From JACJXF01 sp964349045 (lineage in GTDB: Bacteria; Bacteroidota; Bacteroidia; Bacteroidales; GCA-2748055): a stretch of 34,431 nt of DNA. Positions within the stretch are counted from its first letter, which is position 1. Every line of letters begins with the position of its first letter. Made by a program: the position numbers and the translations under genes. The notes beneath the pieces were generated by a model, which had not been told where the DNA came from, ran no database searches, and saw nothing but the letters and a program-made list of their open reading frames with translations. This document shows positions 9,022 to 16,202 of the stretch, one piece after another. Location: assembly GCA_964349045.1 (NCBI GenBank), contig CAYGFI010000035.1, positions 1 through 34,431 of the forward strand, in the 5' to 3' direction.

Positions 9022-9240
9022 ATTATTTTCATTTATATACCAATCCGGAAAATACTGGTCCTATCCCAGGAGCATATGGGCTGTAACCTCAATATTCTCA
9101 CTTTTTAACCCTTTAACCTGATTATTGAATGCATCCGGAAGGTAAACATGCTTTTGAGTCTCATCCCAACGACCCCATGCCGGATAGCATTGTATATTAG
9201 AGCTGTTAGAATTAAACAATGTAACTAATGCGGAAGTTCA
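9022..9240 (-). pseudogene. Decayed fragment resembling a glycoside hydrolase (GH10-like)
   Basis: Reading the minus strand from a TGA at 9238-9240, 58 codons are open down to a TAG at 9061-9063, with no start codon that makes sense; the same frame then continues for about 12 more protein-like codons. Visible pieces are NIQCYPAWGRWDETQKHVYL, DAFNNQVKGLKSENIEVTAH and, spanning the stop, MLLG-stop-DQYFPDWY. The run from a helix into VTAHMLLG..DQYFPDW resembles the (V)xGHxLxWH..xPxW strand of GH10 xylanase-like enzymes. Both ends are missing, so it is a relic at best. The family call is by eye and tentative; the protein-like character of the frame is clearer than its identity. Confidence 0.4.
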
Positions 9241-9581
9241 AAAAAAGAAAGGTTATCCGTTTGAATATAATCAGGATTAATGGCTAATGCTTCATTTTCT
9301 TCAATCCGGTAATTTTTTCAATTTTTTTTACATTGAATCTCCCATTTAGTTTAGCATCAACAATTAAAGTGATCCAACTCGATTCCTATGATAAGTTCCG
9401 CCTTTATCATTCCTTTTTTTTTTCTTTTTAAATCCAAAATCCGCAATATCCTATTTAATGAATCTGAATTTAAAAATGGATATTTCGAATTGTTTTGCCT
9501 GACTTTATTTATAATGAAAATAAATAACCAGATTTACATTCGGAATATGATATTTAGCACCATTTTATATCCCTGTAAATC

Positions 9582-9589
9582 TAATTTTG
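9582..9589 (+). promoter_or_regulatory. Bacteroidota -7 box (TAATTTTG) for the rseC-rnf operon
   Basis: Exact match to the Bacteroidota -7 consensus TAnnTTTG, 21 bp before the ATG of the first operon gene. A clear TTTG -33 element at the usual distance is not visible; only a TTTTA run occurs near 9562. The position fits a short leader of about 15 nt. Confidence 0.4.
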
Positions 9590-9610
9590 TATCTTTAATT
9601 TAATACGTTT

Positions 9611-10039
9611 ATGTCCGATAATACAGGCAAATCGATTGAGCATAAAGGTTTTATTCACACTATCACTGATCATTCGGTAATTGTTAAGATCATATCTGAA
9701 TCAGCCTGTTCTGCCTGTCATGCCAAAGGGGTTTGCACGGCAGCTGATATGCAGGATAAGGAAATTGAGGTTAACGGGGTGTATGGAAATTTCAGTGCCG
9801 GTGAGATGGTAATGCTGATCATGGAACAATCAAAGGGTTTTAGAGCTCTGCTGATGGGGTATGGATATCCTTTTATCATTCTTTTTACGGGACTGTTAAT
9901 CGCCAGCGCAGCAGGATTTAATGAACTATTAAGCGGCTTGATAGCTCTCGGGCTTCTGCCTCCCTATTATTATGTATTGTATTTATTCAGAAATAAAATC
10001 AGGAAAAGTTTTAACTTTTCCATCCGAAAGATAGACTGA
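9611..10039 (+). CDS. rseC: RseC/MucC-family membrane protein
   Basis: 142 residues. The N-terminal part has the family's cysteine cluster, SACSACHAKGVC (Cys33, Cys36, Cys42), and two membrane helices follow (about 77-98 and 103-121) with a basic tail. In E. coli RseC works with the Rsx (Rnf) complex in reducing SoxR and modulates the sigma-E response; in Bacteroidota the gene regularly opens the rnf operon, and a role in assembly or redox maturation of Rnf is often supposed. Here its stop is 1 bp before rnfB, so cotranscription is almost certain. The symbol denotes the family; no SoxR or sigma-E system is seen here. Confidence 0.85.
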   Translation: MSDNTGKSIEHKGFIHTITDHSVIVKIISESACSACHAKGVCTAADMQDKEIEVNGVYGNFSAGEMVMLIMEQSKGFRALLMGYGYPFIILFTGLLIASAAGFNELLSGLIALGLLPPYYYVLYLFRNKIRKSFNFSIRKID

Positions 10040-10040
10040 T

Positions 10041-10904
10041 ATGAGCAATGTTGTTTTGTTTACGATAATTACCCTTAGCACCATTGGGGCTGCAGCCGCG
10101 ATAATTCTGTATTTCGTTGCCCGGAAATTTAAGGTGTTTGAAGACCCCCGCATAGATCAGGTAGAGCAATCATTGCCTCTTGCCAACTGCGGCGGTTGCG
10201 GATATCCCGGTTGCAGGAATTTTGCGGAAGCCCTGGTAAAATCCGAAAGTTTCGACGGTCTTTTTTGTCCGGTTGGGGGCAATGATACTATGAAATCCGT
10301 TGCATTAATTTTAGGCCGGGAAGCTGTTGAAAAGGATGCTACGGTTGCCGTTGTCCGATGCAATGGCGCCCCACAGCACAGACCCCGAACAAACCGGTAC
10401 GATGGGGCACAGTCGTGCACGATAGCTCATAGTTTGTACATTGGTGAAAGCGGCTGTCCTCATGGCTGCCTGGGATATGGCGAATGTGTTGATGCATGCG
10501 ATTTCGATGCCATTCATATGAACCCTGTTACCGGCCTTCCGGAGGTAGTAGATGATAAATGCACGGCTTGTGGTGCATGCGTAAAGGCATGTCCGAGGGA
10601 TATCATTGAACTGCGAAAGAAAAATCCAAAAGACAGAAAGATTTTTGTTTCATGCATTAACGAGGAAAAAGGTGTTGTAGCAAAGAAAAACTGCGCAGTG
10701 GCCTGCATAGGTTGCTCAAAATGTTTTAATGTATGTCCTTATGAGGCCATCACCATGGCAAATAACCTTGCCTACATTGATCCCGTGAAATGCAGGCTTT
10801 GCCGTAAGTGTGTAGTGGTTTGCCCGACCAATGCAATACTCGAGATAGGATTCCCTCTCAGGAAGGAAAAACCGGTTGCTGCAGAAGAAAGTGAAAGTTC
10901 ATAA
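10041..10904 (+). CDS. rnfB: RnfB, iron-sulfur subunit of the Rnf complex
   Basis: 287-residue subunit that takes electrons from reduced ferredoxin into the ion-pumping Rnf complex at the inner membrane. An N-terminal helix (5-26) anchors it. The 4Fe-4S domain shows C50-x2-C53-x4-C58-x17-C76 (NCGGCGYPGC). Four ferredoxin-like cysteine clusters follow: CPHGCLGYGECVDAC, CTACGACVKACP, CAVACIGCSKCFNVCP and CRLCRKCVVVCP. This multi-cluster form is longer than the E. coli RsxB (about 190 residues) and typical of anaerobes. It lies between rseC (1-bp gap) and rnfC. Confidence 0.95.
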   Translation: MSNVVLFTIITLSTIGAAAAIILYFVARKFKVFEDPRIDQVEQSLPLANCGGCGYPGCRNFAEALVKSESFDGLFCPVGGNDTMKSVALILGREAVEKDATVAVVRCNGAPQHRPRTNRYDGAQSCTIAHSLYIGESGCPHGCLGYGECVDACDFDAIHMNPVTGLPEVVDDKCTACGACVKACPRDIIELRKKNPKDRKIFVSCINEEKGVVAKKNCAVACIGCSKCFNVCPYEAITMANNLAYIDPVKCRLCRKCVVVCPTNAILEIGFPLRKEKPVAAEESESS

Positions 10905-10962
10905 ATCGTTAATCGTTGTTCAGAGATATTTAAAAAGCATCTATTCTAAAAAAAAATTAAAG

Positions 10963-12294
10963 GTGTTAAAAACATTCCCAACAGGCGGGGTTCACCCGGA
11001 AGAAAACAAGTTCTCCTCTCATAAAACAATAGAGGCGCTTCCTCCTCCCCCCGTAGTAATAATTCCCGTGTCACAGCATATCGGCGCTCCTGCAAAAGTG
11101 CTGGTTATTAAGGGAGACAAAGTCAAAACAGGACAACTTATCGCCGAATCCGGAGGTTTTGTTTCAGCGAATATTCATTCCTCGGTAAGCGGCACGGTTT
11201 TGAAGGTAGATGCTTTTCCTGATAGCACCGGTTATCGTCGTTTGTCGGTTCAGATTCAAACCGAGGGTGACGATTGGGTTTCTGATATCGATCTGAGTCC
11301 GGAACTAAAAAAGGATTTCGACCTGACCTCCGAAGAAATCATTAAAAAAATAAACCTTGCCGGTCTGGTGGGTCTCGGGGGAGCTACTTTTCCCTCCCAT
11401 GTTAAACTAAGTATTCCACAAGGGAAAAAAGCTGAATACCTTATTGTTAATGCTGTTGAATGTGAGCCTTACCTGACGGCCGACCATTCGCTTATGCTTG
11501 AAAAGGGCGAAGAGATCATGGTTGGAACACGGATTATGATGAAGGCTCTCAAAGTTGAAAAAGCCATAATTGGAATTGAGAATAATAAGCCTGATGCGAT
11601 AGAGCTTATGACCAGCCTTGCAGCCAGGGAACAGGGTATCAGTGTAGTAGCGCTTAAAGTTAAATATCCCCAGGGAGGTGAGAAGCAATTGGTTAAAGCC
11701 CTGATCAACCGCGAAGTTCCTTCAGGCGGCCTGCCAATCGATATTGGTGTTGTGGCATTTAACGTTGGTAGTATCTTTGCCGCCTACCAGGCAGTTCAGA
11801 AAAACAAACCCCTGATCGACCGCGTAGTAACTGTAACCGGCAAATCCCTCAAAAATCCTTCCAATTTTCTGACCCGGATCGGAACCCCTGTTCAGACTCT
11901 GATCGATGCAGCAGGCGGCCTCCCGGATGATACCGGGAAAGTAGTTAATGGCGGACCCATGATGGGGAGAGCCATCAGCAGTCTTGAGGTGCCGGTTGTG
12001 AAAGGAAGTTCGGGAATATTAGTTATCCCGGTTTCAGAAGCAAACCGACTTGAAGTAAAAAATTGTGTCCGATGCTCAAAGTGTATAAGCGTCTGCCCGA
12101 TGGGGCTTGAGCCTTACCTGCTGATGAGCCTGGCTGAAAGGGAATATTTCGAAAGGATGGAAATTGAAAAGGTAATGGACTGCATGGAATGTGGATCCTG
12201 CAGCTACACATGTCCTTCAAACCGTCCGCTATTAGATTACATCAGGCTTGGCAAAGGTAAAGTAACACAAATCATGAGAACAAGAAAAAACTAA
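10963..12294 (+). CDS. rnfC: RnfC, NADH/FMN-binding subunit of the Rnf complex
   Basis: Peripheral cytoplasmic subunit that exchanges electrons with NAD+. I chose the GTG at 10963 (443 residues, VLKTFPTGGVHPEEN) because RnfC proteins begin with this K-F-x-x-G-G-x-H-P block. The open frame extends back to a TTG at 10876 inside rnfB, but those 29 extra residues are basic and unlike the family. Recognisable parts are a barrel-sandwich start, the glycine-rich NADH/FMN segment GLVGLGGATFPSHVK (about 134-148), and two ferredoxin clusters C368-x2-C-x2-C-x3-C (CVRCSKCISVCP) and C407-x2-C-x2-C-x3-C (CMECGSCSYTCP). The gap from rnfB is 58 bp. Confidence 0.93.
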   Translation: MLKTFPTGGVHPEENKFSSHKTIEALPPPPVVIIPVSQHIGAPAKVLVIKGDKVKTGQLIAESGGFVSANIHSSVSGTVLKVDAFPDSTGYRRLSVQIQTEGDDWVSDIDLSPELKKDFDLTSEEIIKKINLAGLVGLGGATFPSHVKLSIPQGKKAEYLIVNAVECEPYLTADHSLMLEKGEEIMVGTRIMMKALKVEKAIIGIENNKPDAIELMTSLAAREQGISVVALKVKYPQGGEKQLVKALINREVPSGGLPIDIGVVAFNVGSIFAAYQAVQKNKPLIDRVVTVTGKSLKNPSNFLTRIGTPVQTLIDAAGGLPDDTGKVVNGGPMMGRAISSLEVPVVKGSSGILVIPVSEANRLEVKNCVRCSKCISVCPMGLEPYLLMSLAEREYFERMEIEKVMDCMECGSCSYTCPSNRPLLDYIRLGKGKVTQIMRTRKN

Positions 12295-12323
12295 AACTAA
12301 TCCGATCATAACGAATTCTGAAT

Positions 12324-13316
12324 ATGAACATTTTTACTGTATCCCCCTCACCTCACGCGCATTCCGGGCAATCGGCGCCTAAACTGATGTATGGCGTGGT
12401 CATTGCCCTTCTCCCTGCCCTTGCTGTTTCTACATTCTACTTTGGGATCGGAATGATCATTATTACAGTAGTTTCAGTGATCTCATGCGTGCTATTTGAA
12501 TTCCTGTTCCAGAAGTACCTGCTCAAAAACTCTCCTTCCCACCTCGACGGATCCGCAGCGCTTACCGGACTTCTGCTCGCTTTCTGTCTGCCGGCAAACC
12601 TGCCCTGGTGGATGGTGGTTATTGGAGCGCTGATTTCTATTGGCCTAGGCAAGATGACTTTTGGAGGACTCGGGAACAATATTTTCAATCCGGCGCTTGT
12701 AGGCAGAGTGTTCCTTTTTATTTCCTTTCCTGCTGCCCTGACCTCTTACCCCGAACCAGGTCAGTGGTGGAAATACCTCGATGCAACAACCGGAGCTACT
12801 CCCCTGAGCAAAATGAGTGAAAGCCTGGCAAACAATATGTCTGTGAGTGAAATAATGACTACTATGCCCACAAACCTTGATATGTTCATGGGAAGAATGA
12901 CAGGATCGGCCGGAGAAGTGGCTGCATTCGCACTATTGCTGGGGCTTGTTTATATGCTTTGGAAGAAAATCATCACATGGCATATACCGGTTTCTATTCT
13001 TGTAACAGTTATTATTTTTACCGGAGCCATGAGCCTTGGTAATCCTGATAAGTTTCCGTCACCTTTGTTTCATTTACTGACAGGGGGCCTGATGCTGGGA
13101 GCAATTTTTATGGCTACCGATTATGTTACCTCCCCGATGACTGTTAAAGGGATGCTGATTTATGGAGTCGGGATAGGAGTTATTACCGTTCTGATCCGTA
13201 CGTTTGGCGCATACCCTGAGGGAGTTCAATTCGCCATTCTGTTGATGAATGGTTTTACTCCCCTTATAAACAAATATGTTAAACCCAAAAGATTCGGAGA
13301 AGTTAAAAATGGCTAA
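12324..13316 (+). CDS. rnfD: RnfD, membrane flavoprotein subunit of the Rnf complex
   Basis: 330-residue integral membrane subunit with about nine to ten hydrophobic helices, homologous to NqrB. The covalent-FMN motif [S/T]-G-A-T is present as T156-G-A-T159 (DATTGATPLS), with Thr159 the expected attachment residue. It starts with SPSPHAHSG, a common opening in the family. It lies 29 bp after rnfC and its last 8 nt overlap the start of rnfG, indicating translational coupling. Confidence 0.95.
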   Translation: MNIFTVSPSPHAHSGQSAPKLMYGVVIALLPALAVSTFYFGIGMIIITVVSVISCVLFEFLFQKYLLKNSPSHLDGSAALTGLLLAFCLPANLPWWMVVIGALISIGLGKMTFGGLGNNIFNPALVGRVFLFISFPAALTSYPEPGQWWKYLDATTGATPLSKMSESLANNMSVSEIMTTMPTNLDMFMGRMTGSAGEVAAFALLLGLVYMLWKKIITWHIPVSILVTVIIFTGAMSLGNPDKFPSPLFHLLTGGLMLGAIFMATDYVTSPMTVKGMLIYGVGIGVITVLIRTFGAYPEGVQFAILLMNGFTPLINKYVKPKRFGEVKNG

Positions 13317-13887
13317 AAAAGAATCAACTTTTGGCAATATGTTGCTGGCTTTATTGGTGATAAGCCTCGTGTCTTCTACTACTCTTGGGTTTGTTTACGA
13401 ATTAACCAAAGAACCTATCCGTCTGGTTGAAATCAATAAAACAAATGCTGCCATTCAGGCGGTTGTTCCCGCGTTTGACAATCAGCCGGCTACTGAAGTT
13501 TATAAAGTTAAAAGTGACCAGGATAGTCTCAGGTTCTATCCCGCTAAAAAAGATGGAGCGATCATAGGTACTGCAGTTGAAACCTATACCAAAAAAGGAT
13601 TCAGCGGACTTATCAGGCTGATGGTTGGCTTTGCCCCGGATGGAAGTATTATTGATATCTCTGTTTTACAGCACCAGGAAACACCGGGACTTGGTGATAA
13701 AATTGACAAGAAGAAGTCTGATTTCAGTCTCCAGTTCCAGGGAAAAGACCCTGCAAATTTTAAGCTTGTAGTTAAAAAAGACCGGGGAGATGTGGATGCA
13801 ATAACTGCCTCAACCATAAGTTCGCGGGCTTATTGCGATGCGGTGCAGAGGGCGTATGATGCTTATATGAGCAGGGTTAATGAGTGA
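13309..13887 (+). CDS. rnfG: RnfG, covalent-FMN periplasmic subunit of the Rnf complex
   Basis: 192-residue membrane-anchored flavoprotein related to NqrC. The ATG at 13309 (MAKKESTFGNML) is preferred over one at 13276 because it puts the membrane helix (about 8-30) next to the N-terminus and gives an 8-nt overlap with rnfD. The FMN-binding domain has the motif DAITASTISS, with Thr169 as the expected flavin attachment site (Thr-Ala-Ser-Thr in place of the more common S-G-A-T). The stop codon TGA lies inside the first unit of an octamer repeat (GTGAATGG at 13884-13891) that runs into the gap before rnfE. Confidence 0.93.
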   Translation: MAKKESTFGNMLLALLVISLVSSTTLGFVYELTKEPIRLVEINKTNAAIQAVVPAFDNQPATEVYKVKSDQDSLRFYPAKKDGAIIGTAVETYTKKGFSGLIRLMVGFAPDGSIIDISVLQHQETPGLGDKIDKKKSDFSLQFQGKDPANFKLVVKKDRGDVDAITASTISSRAYCDAVQRAYDAYMSRVNE

Positions 13888-14011
13888 ATGGGTTACGGAG
13901 TTACGGAGTTACGGAGTTACGGAGTTAGGAGTTACGGAGAATTACCGTCACGTCGTCACGTCATCACGAATAGATTAGAAATAATGGGTGAATGGGTAAT
14001 TCAGTGAATAA
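13884..14011. repeat. Three octamer repeat blocks between rnfG and rnfE
   Basis: Block one (13884-13939) is GTGAATGG followed by six units of GTTACGGA, one shortened to 7 nt. Block two (13946-13969) is CGTCACGT twice, then CATCACGA, in the opposite orientation. Block three (13988-14011) is GTGAATGG, GTAATTCA, GTGAATAA. Together they make up most of the 150-bp gap between two genes of one complex, the only long gap in the operon. Confidence 0.85.
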
Positions 14012-14037
14012 AGAAAAAACATTAGAAAATTGAAGAT

Positions 14038-14631
14038 ATGAACCAATGGAAAAATTTTACCAAGGGATTTCTCAAGGATAATCCAATCCTTGTTCTTCTT
14101 CTTGGAATGTGCCCTACCCTCGGCACAACCACCTCAGGTATCAATGGTCTGAGTATGGGACTGGCAACCACATTTGTTCTGGTCGGATCCAATATTTTTG
14201 TCTCCCTGCTGAAAAATTTCATTCCCAATAAAGTCAGGATTCCTGCATTTATTGTCGTAATAGCCAGCTTTGTAACTGTTGTGGAATTAGTTATGAAGGC
14301 TTACCTGCCCGATCTTTTTAATACTCTCGGGTTATTTATACCACTGATAGTTGTAAACTGCATTGTTCTAGGCCGTGCTGAAGCATTTGCCAGTAAAAAT
14401 ACAGTTTATAGTTCAACTATCGACGGACTGGGCATGGGCCTGGGATTTGCAATGGCATTATTCCTGCTTGGAAGTATTCGTGAAATATTAGGAGCAGGAT
14501 CCATACTTGGATATAAGATTATTTCGGGGGATGGAATGCTGGTATTTATTTTAGCCCCGGGGGCTTTTTTCGCTCTTGGTTATATGATAATGATTGCCAA
14601 CCAACTAAAAAAGAAATACGTGAAAGATTAG
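14038..14631 (+). CDS. rnfE: RnfE, membrane subunit of the Rnf complex
   Basis: 197 residues, about six membrane helices, homologous to NqrD and paralogous to RnfA. With RnfA it forms the inverted pair of half-channels that holds a membrane-embedded iron-sulfur centre and carries ions. Family features are the opening KGFLKDNPILVLLLGMCPTL, a conserved cysteine in that helix, and a second one in the VNCIVLGRAEAFA helix. It is separated from rnfG by 150 bp of short tandem repeats but lies only 21 bp before rnfA. Confidence 0.94.
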   Translation: MNQWKNFTKGFLKDNPILVLLLGMCPTLGTTTSGINGLSMGLATTFVLVGSNIFVSLLKNFIPNKVRIPAFIVVIASFVTVVELVMKAYLPDLFNTLGLFIPLIVVNCIVLGRAEAFASKNTVYSSTIDGLGMGLGFAMALFLLGSIREILGAGSILGYKIISGDGMLVFILAPGAFFALGYMIMIANQLKKKYVKD

Positions 14632-14652
14632 GAAACACCTAAACCCCTAACT

Positions 14653-15225
14653 ATGGAATATATACTGATCATCATCTCAGCCGTTTTCGTAAGTAATATA
14701 GTTCTTGCCCAATTTCTCGGGATATGTCCTTTTATTGGAGTTTCCAGCAAGGTTGAGACCTCTCTTGGAATGGCAGGAGCCGTAACTTTTGTACTTGTCC
14801 TTGCCACGATAATAACATACATGGTTTACATGTACATTTTGGTACCCCTTGGTATAGAGTTTGCCCGTACCATAACATTCATTTTAATTATTGCTTCACT
14901 GGTTCAGCTTGTCGAAATAATCCTGAAAAAAGTGAGTCCCGCGTTATACCAGGCGCTTGGAATTTTTCTTCCTCTGATCACTACCAACTGCGCTGTTCTT
15001 GGCGTTGCGGTGCTTGCGGTTCAGAAAGATATGAATCTGGTTCAAAGTGCAGTTTTCGCTTTTGGCAATGCACTGGGCTTCGGATTGGCTTTAATTACCT
15101 TTGCCGGAATCCGTGAGCAACTTGATCTGCTTAACGTCCCAAAACCTATGAGGGGTGCGCCGATTGCACTGGTCGTTGCCGGAATGCTAGCGCTCGCATT
15201 CATGGGATTCGCGGGAATCGTCTGA
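14653..15225 (+). CDS. rnfA: RnfA, membrane subunit of the Rnf complex
   Basis: 190 residues with six membrane helices, homologous to NqrE. Conserved cysteines lie in AQFLGICPFIGVS and TTNCAVLGVAV, the paired half-helices that ligate the membrane iron-sulfur cluster. It is the last rnf gene, completing the order B-C-D-G-E-A. An HD-domain gene begins 20 bp after its stop and may be cotranscribed. Confidence 0.95.
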   Translation: MEYILIIISAVFVSNIVLAQFLGICPFIGVSSKVETSLGMAGAVTFVLVLATIITYMVYMYILVPLGIEFARTITFILIIASLVQLVEIILKKVSPALYQALGIFLPLITTNCAVLGVAVLAVQKDMNLVQSAVFAFGNALGFGLALITFAGIREQLDLLNVPKPMRGAPIALVVAGMLALAFMGFAGIV

Positions 15226-15245
15226 AAAATGACTAATTTTCCGGA

Positions 15246-15899
15246 ATGGATATTGTAGAAAACACGATCGTATTTGTAAAATCGACACTTTCCGGCGCAG
15301 AGGGAGGGCATGACTGGTGGCACATTCACAGAGTATTTCAGAACACATGCACCATAGCAGAGAAGGAAAATGCCGATATGCACATTTGTAAGCTGGGTGC
15401 ATTATTACATGACATTGCCGATCCGAAATTTCATGACGGAGACGAAAAAAAAGGATGCCTGATTGCTGAAGAATTTCTCAAACAAATTTTTGTTCCTGTA
15501 AAACAAATCGATGCCGTTCTGGATATCATCCAAAATATTTCGTTTAGCAAAAGCAATGATGATAATATTTTCAAATCCCTTGAACTGCAGGTCGTTCAGG
15601 ATGCCGATCGCCTCGATGCAATGGGAGCCATAGGAATTGCCAGGGCATTTAATTACGGGGGATATAAAAACCGGCTGATTTACGATCCTTCCATTCCCCC
15701 GAAAACCTATTCAAATAGAGGTGAATACCGAAACAGCAATTCACCTACGATCAATCATTTTTACGAAAAACTACTGCTTCTTAAAGATCTCATGAATACT
15801 CAAACAGGAAAAGCAATGGCCCGGAAAAGACATGAGTATATGCTGGGATTTCTGGATAAGTTTTATGAGGAGTGGAAAGGTGGGGAGGTGACGGAGTGA
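15246..15899 (+). CDS. HD-domain phosphohydrolase
   Basis: 217-residue cytoplasmic protein of the HD superfamily of metal-dependent phosphohydrolases. The metal-binding set is clear: His26 in GGHDWWHIHRV, His55-Asp56 in ALLHDIAD, and Asp119/Asp121 in VVQDADRLDAMGAIG. This arrangement matches the YedJ/YpgQ-type HD proteins, some of which act on nucleotides; the substrate here is unknown. It starts 20 bp after rnfA, so it may ride on the rnf transcript. The last residues (GEVTE) and the TGA stop are encoded by the first two units of a GTGACGGA repeat array that continues downstream. Confidence 0.85.
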   Translation: MDIVENTIVFVKSTLSGAEGGHDWWHIHRVFQNTCTIAEKENADMHICKLGALLHDIADPKFHDGDEKKGCLIAEEFLKQIFVPVKQIDAVLDIIQNISFSKSNDDNIFKSLELQVVQDADRLDAMGAIGIARAFNYGGYKNRLIYDPSIPPKTYSNRGEYRNSNSPTINHFYEKLLLLKDLMNTQTGKAMARKRHEYMLGFLDKFYEEWKGGEVTE

Positions 15900-15960
15900 T
15901 GACGTGACGGAGTGACGGAGTGATGACGTGACGGAGTGATGACGTGACGGAGTGACGGAG
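15888..15960 (+). repeat. Octamer repeat array, GTGACGGA/GTGATGAC
   Basis: Nine 8-nt units in perfect register: GTGACGGA and GTGATGAC alternate irregularly (A B A A B A B A A). The array begins inside the HD gene, and the TGA of its second unit is the stop codon of that gene. Confidence 0.92.
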
Positions 15961-16202
15961 TAAAGAAGGAATGTTGCTGGTTGAAATGCCATTATATTAC
16001 CCGCGACAGAATTGAAAGTACGGAACATCTGATATCAGTAAACAATAATACAGATAAAATGTTATAAAACTACTCCCTGGTTCCCTCCCGTTTAATCGGG
16101 ACAAATTGCGTAAGAAATAATTTCACAGGGTAATAAGAAAAGATTTGTATCCTGCCAAAAAAGATTTCGTGTGTTATCTTCCGTATCAAACTATTAATCA
16201 TT
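15961..16202. other. Intergenic, no gene seen
   Basis: AT-rich leader of the M14 peptidase gene. A short hairpin CCCG-TTTAAT-CGGG lies near 16087-16100. No promoter with a full -33/-7 pair is convincing, and no RNA gene was recognised. Confidence 0.5.

Larger units (their letters stand above)
8960..9610. other. Long gene-poor interval before the rnf operon
   Basis: Apart from the minus-strand relic at 9022-9240 and the promoter box near 9582, this AT-rich interval shows no supported gene. A 71-codon plus-strand frame (9388-9603) is rich in Phe, Ile, Leu and Asn as expected from AT-rich non-coding sequence, and I do not accept it. No tRNA cloverleaf or riboswitch core was recognised. Confidence 0.6.

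Noticed and set aside
9388..9603. 71-codon plus-strand open frame before the rnf operon
   Set aside because: Composition follows AT-rich non-coding DNA (Phe, Ile, Asn, Leu), no family resemblance, and it overlaps the rnf promoter box.
13884..14011. CRISPR-like array in the rnf operon
   Set aside because: Units are 8 nt with no spacers and no cas genes nearby; it is a simple tandem repeat.
15771..16028. Minus-strand frame with SVTSSLRH repeats
   Set aside because: It is the GTGACGGA array read on the other strand and lies across the end of the HD gene.
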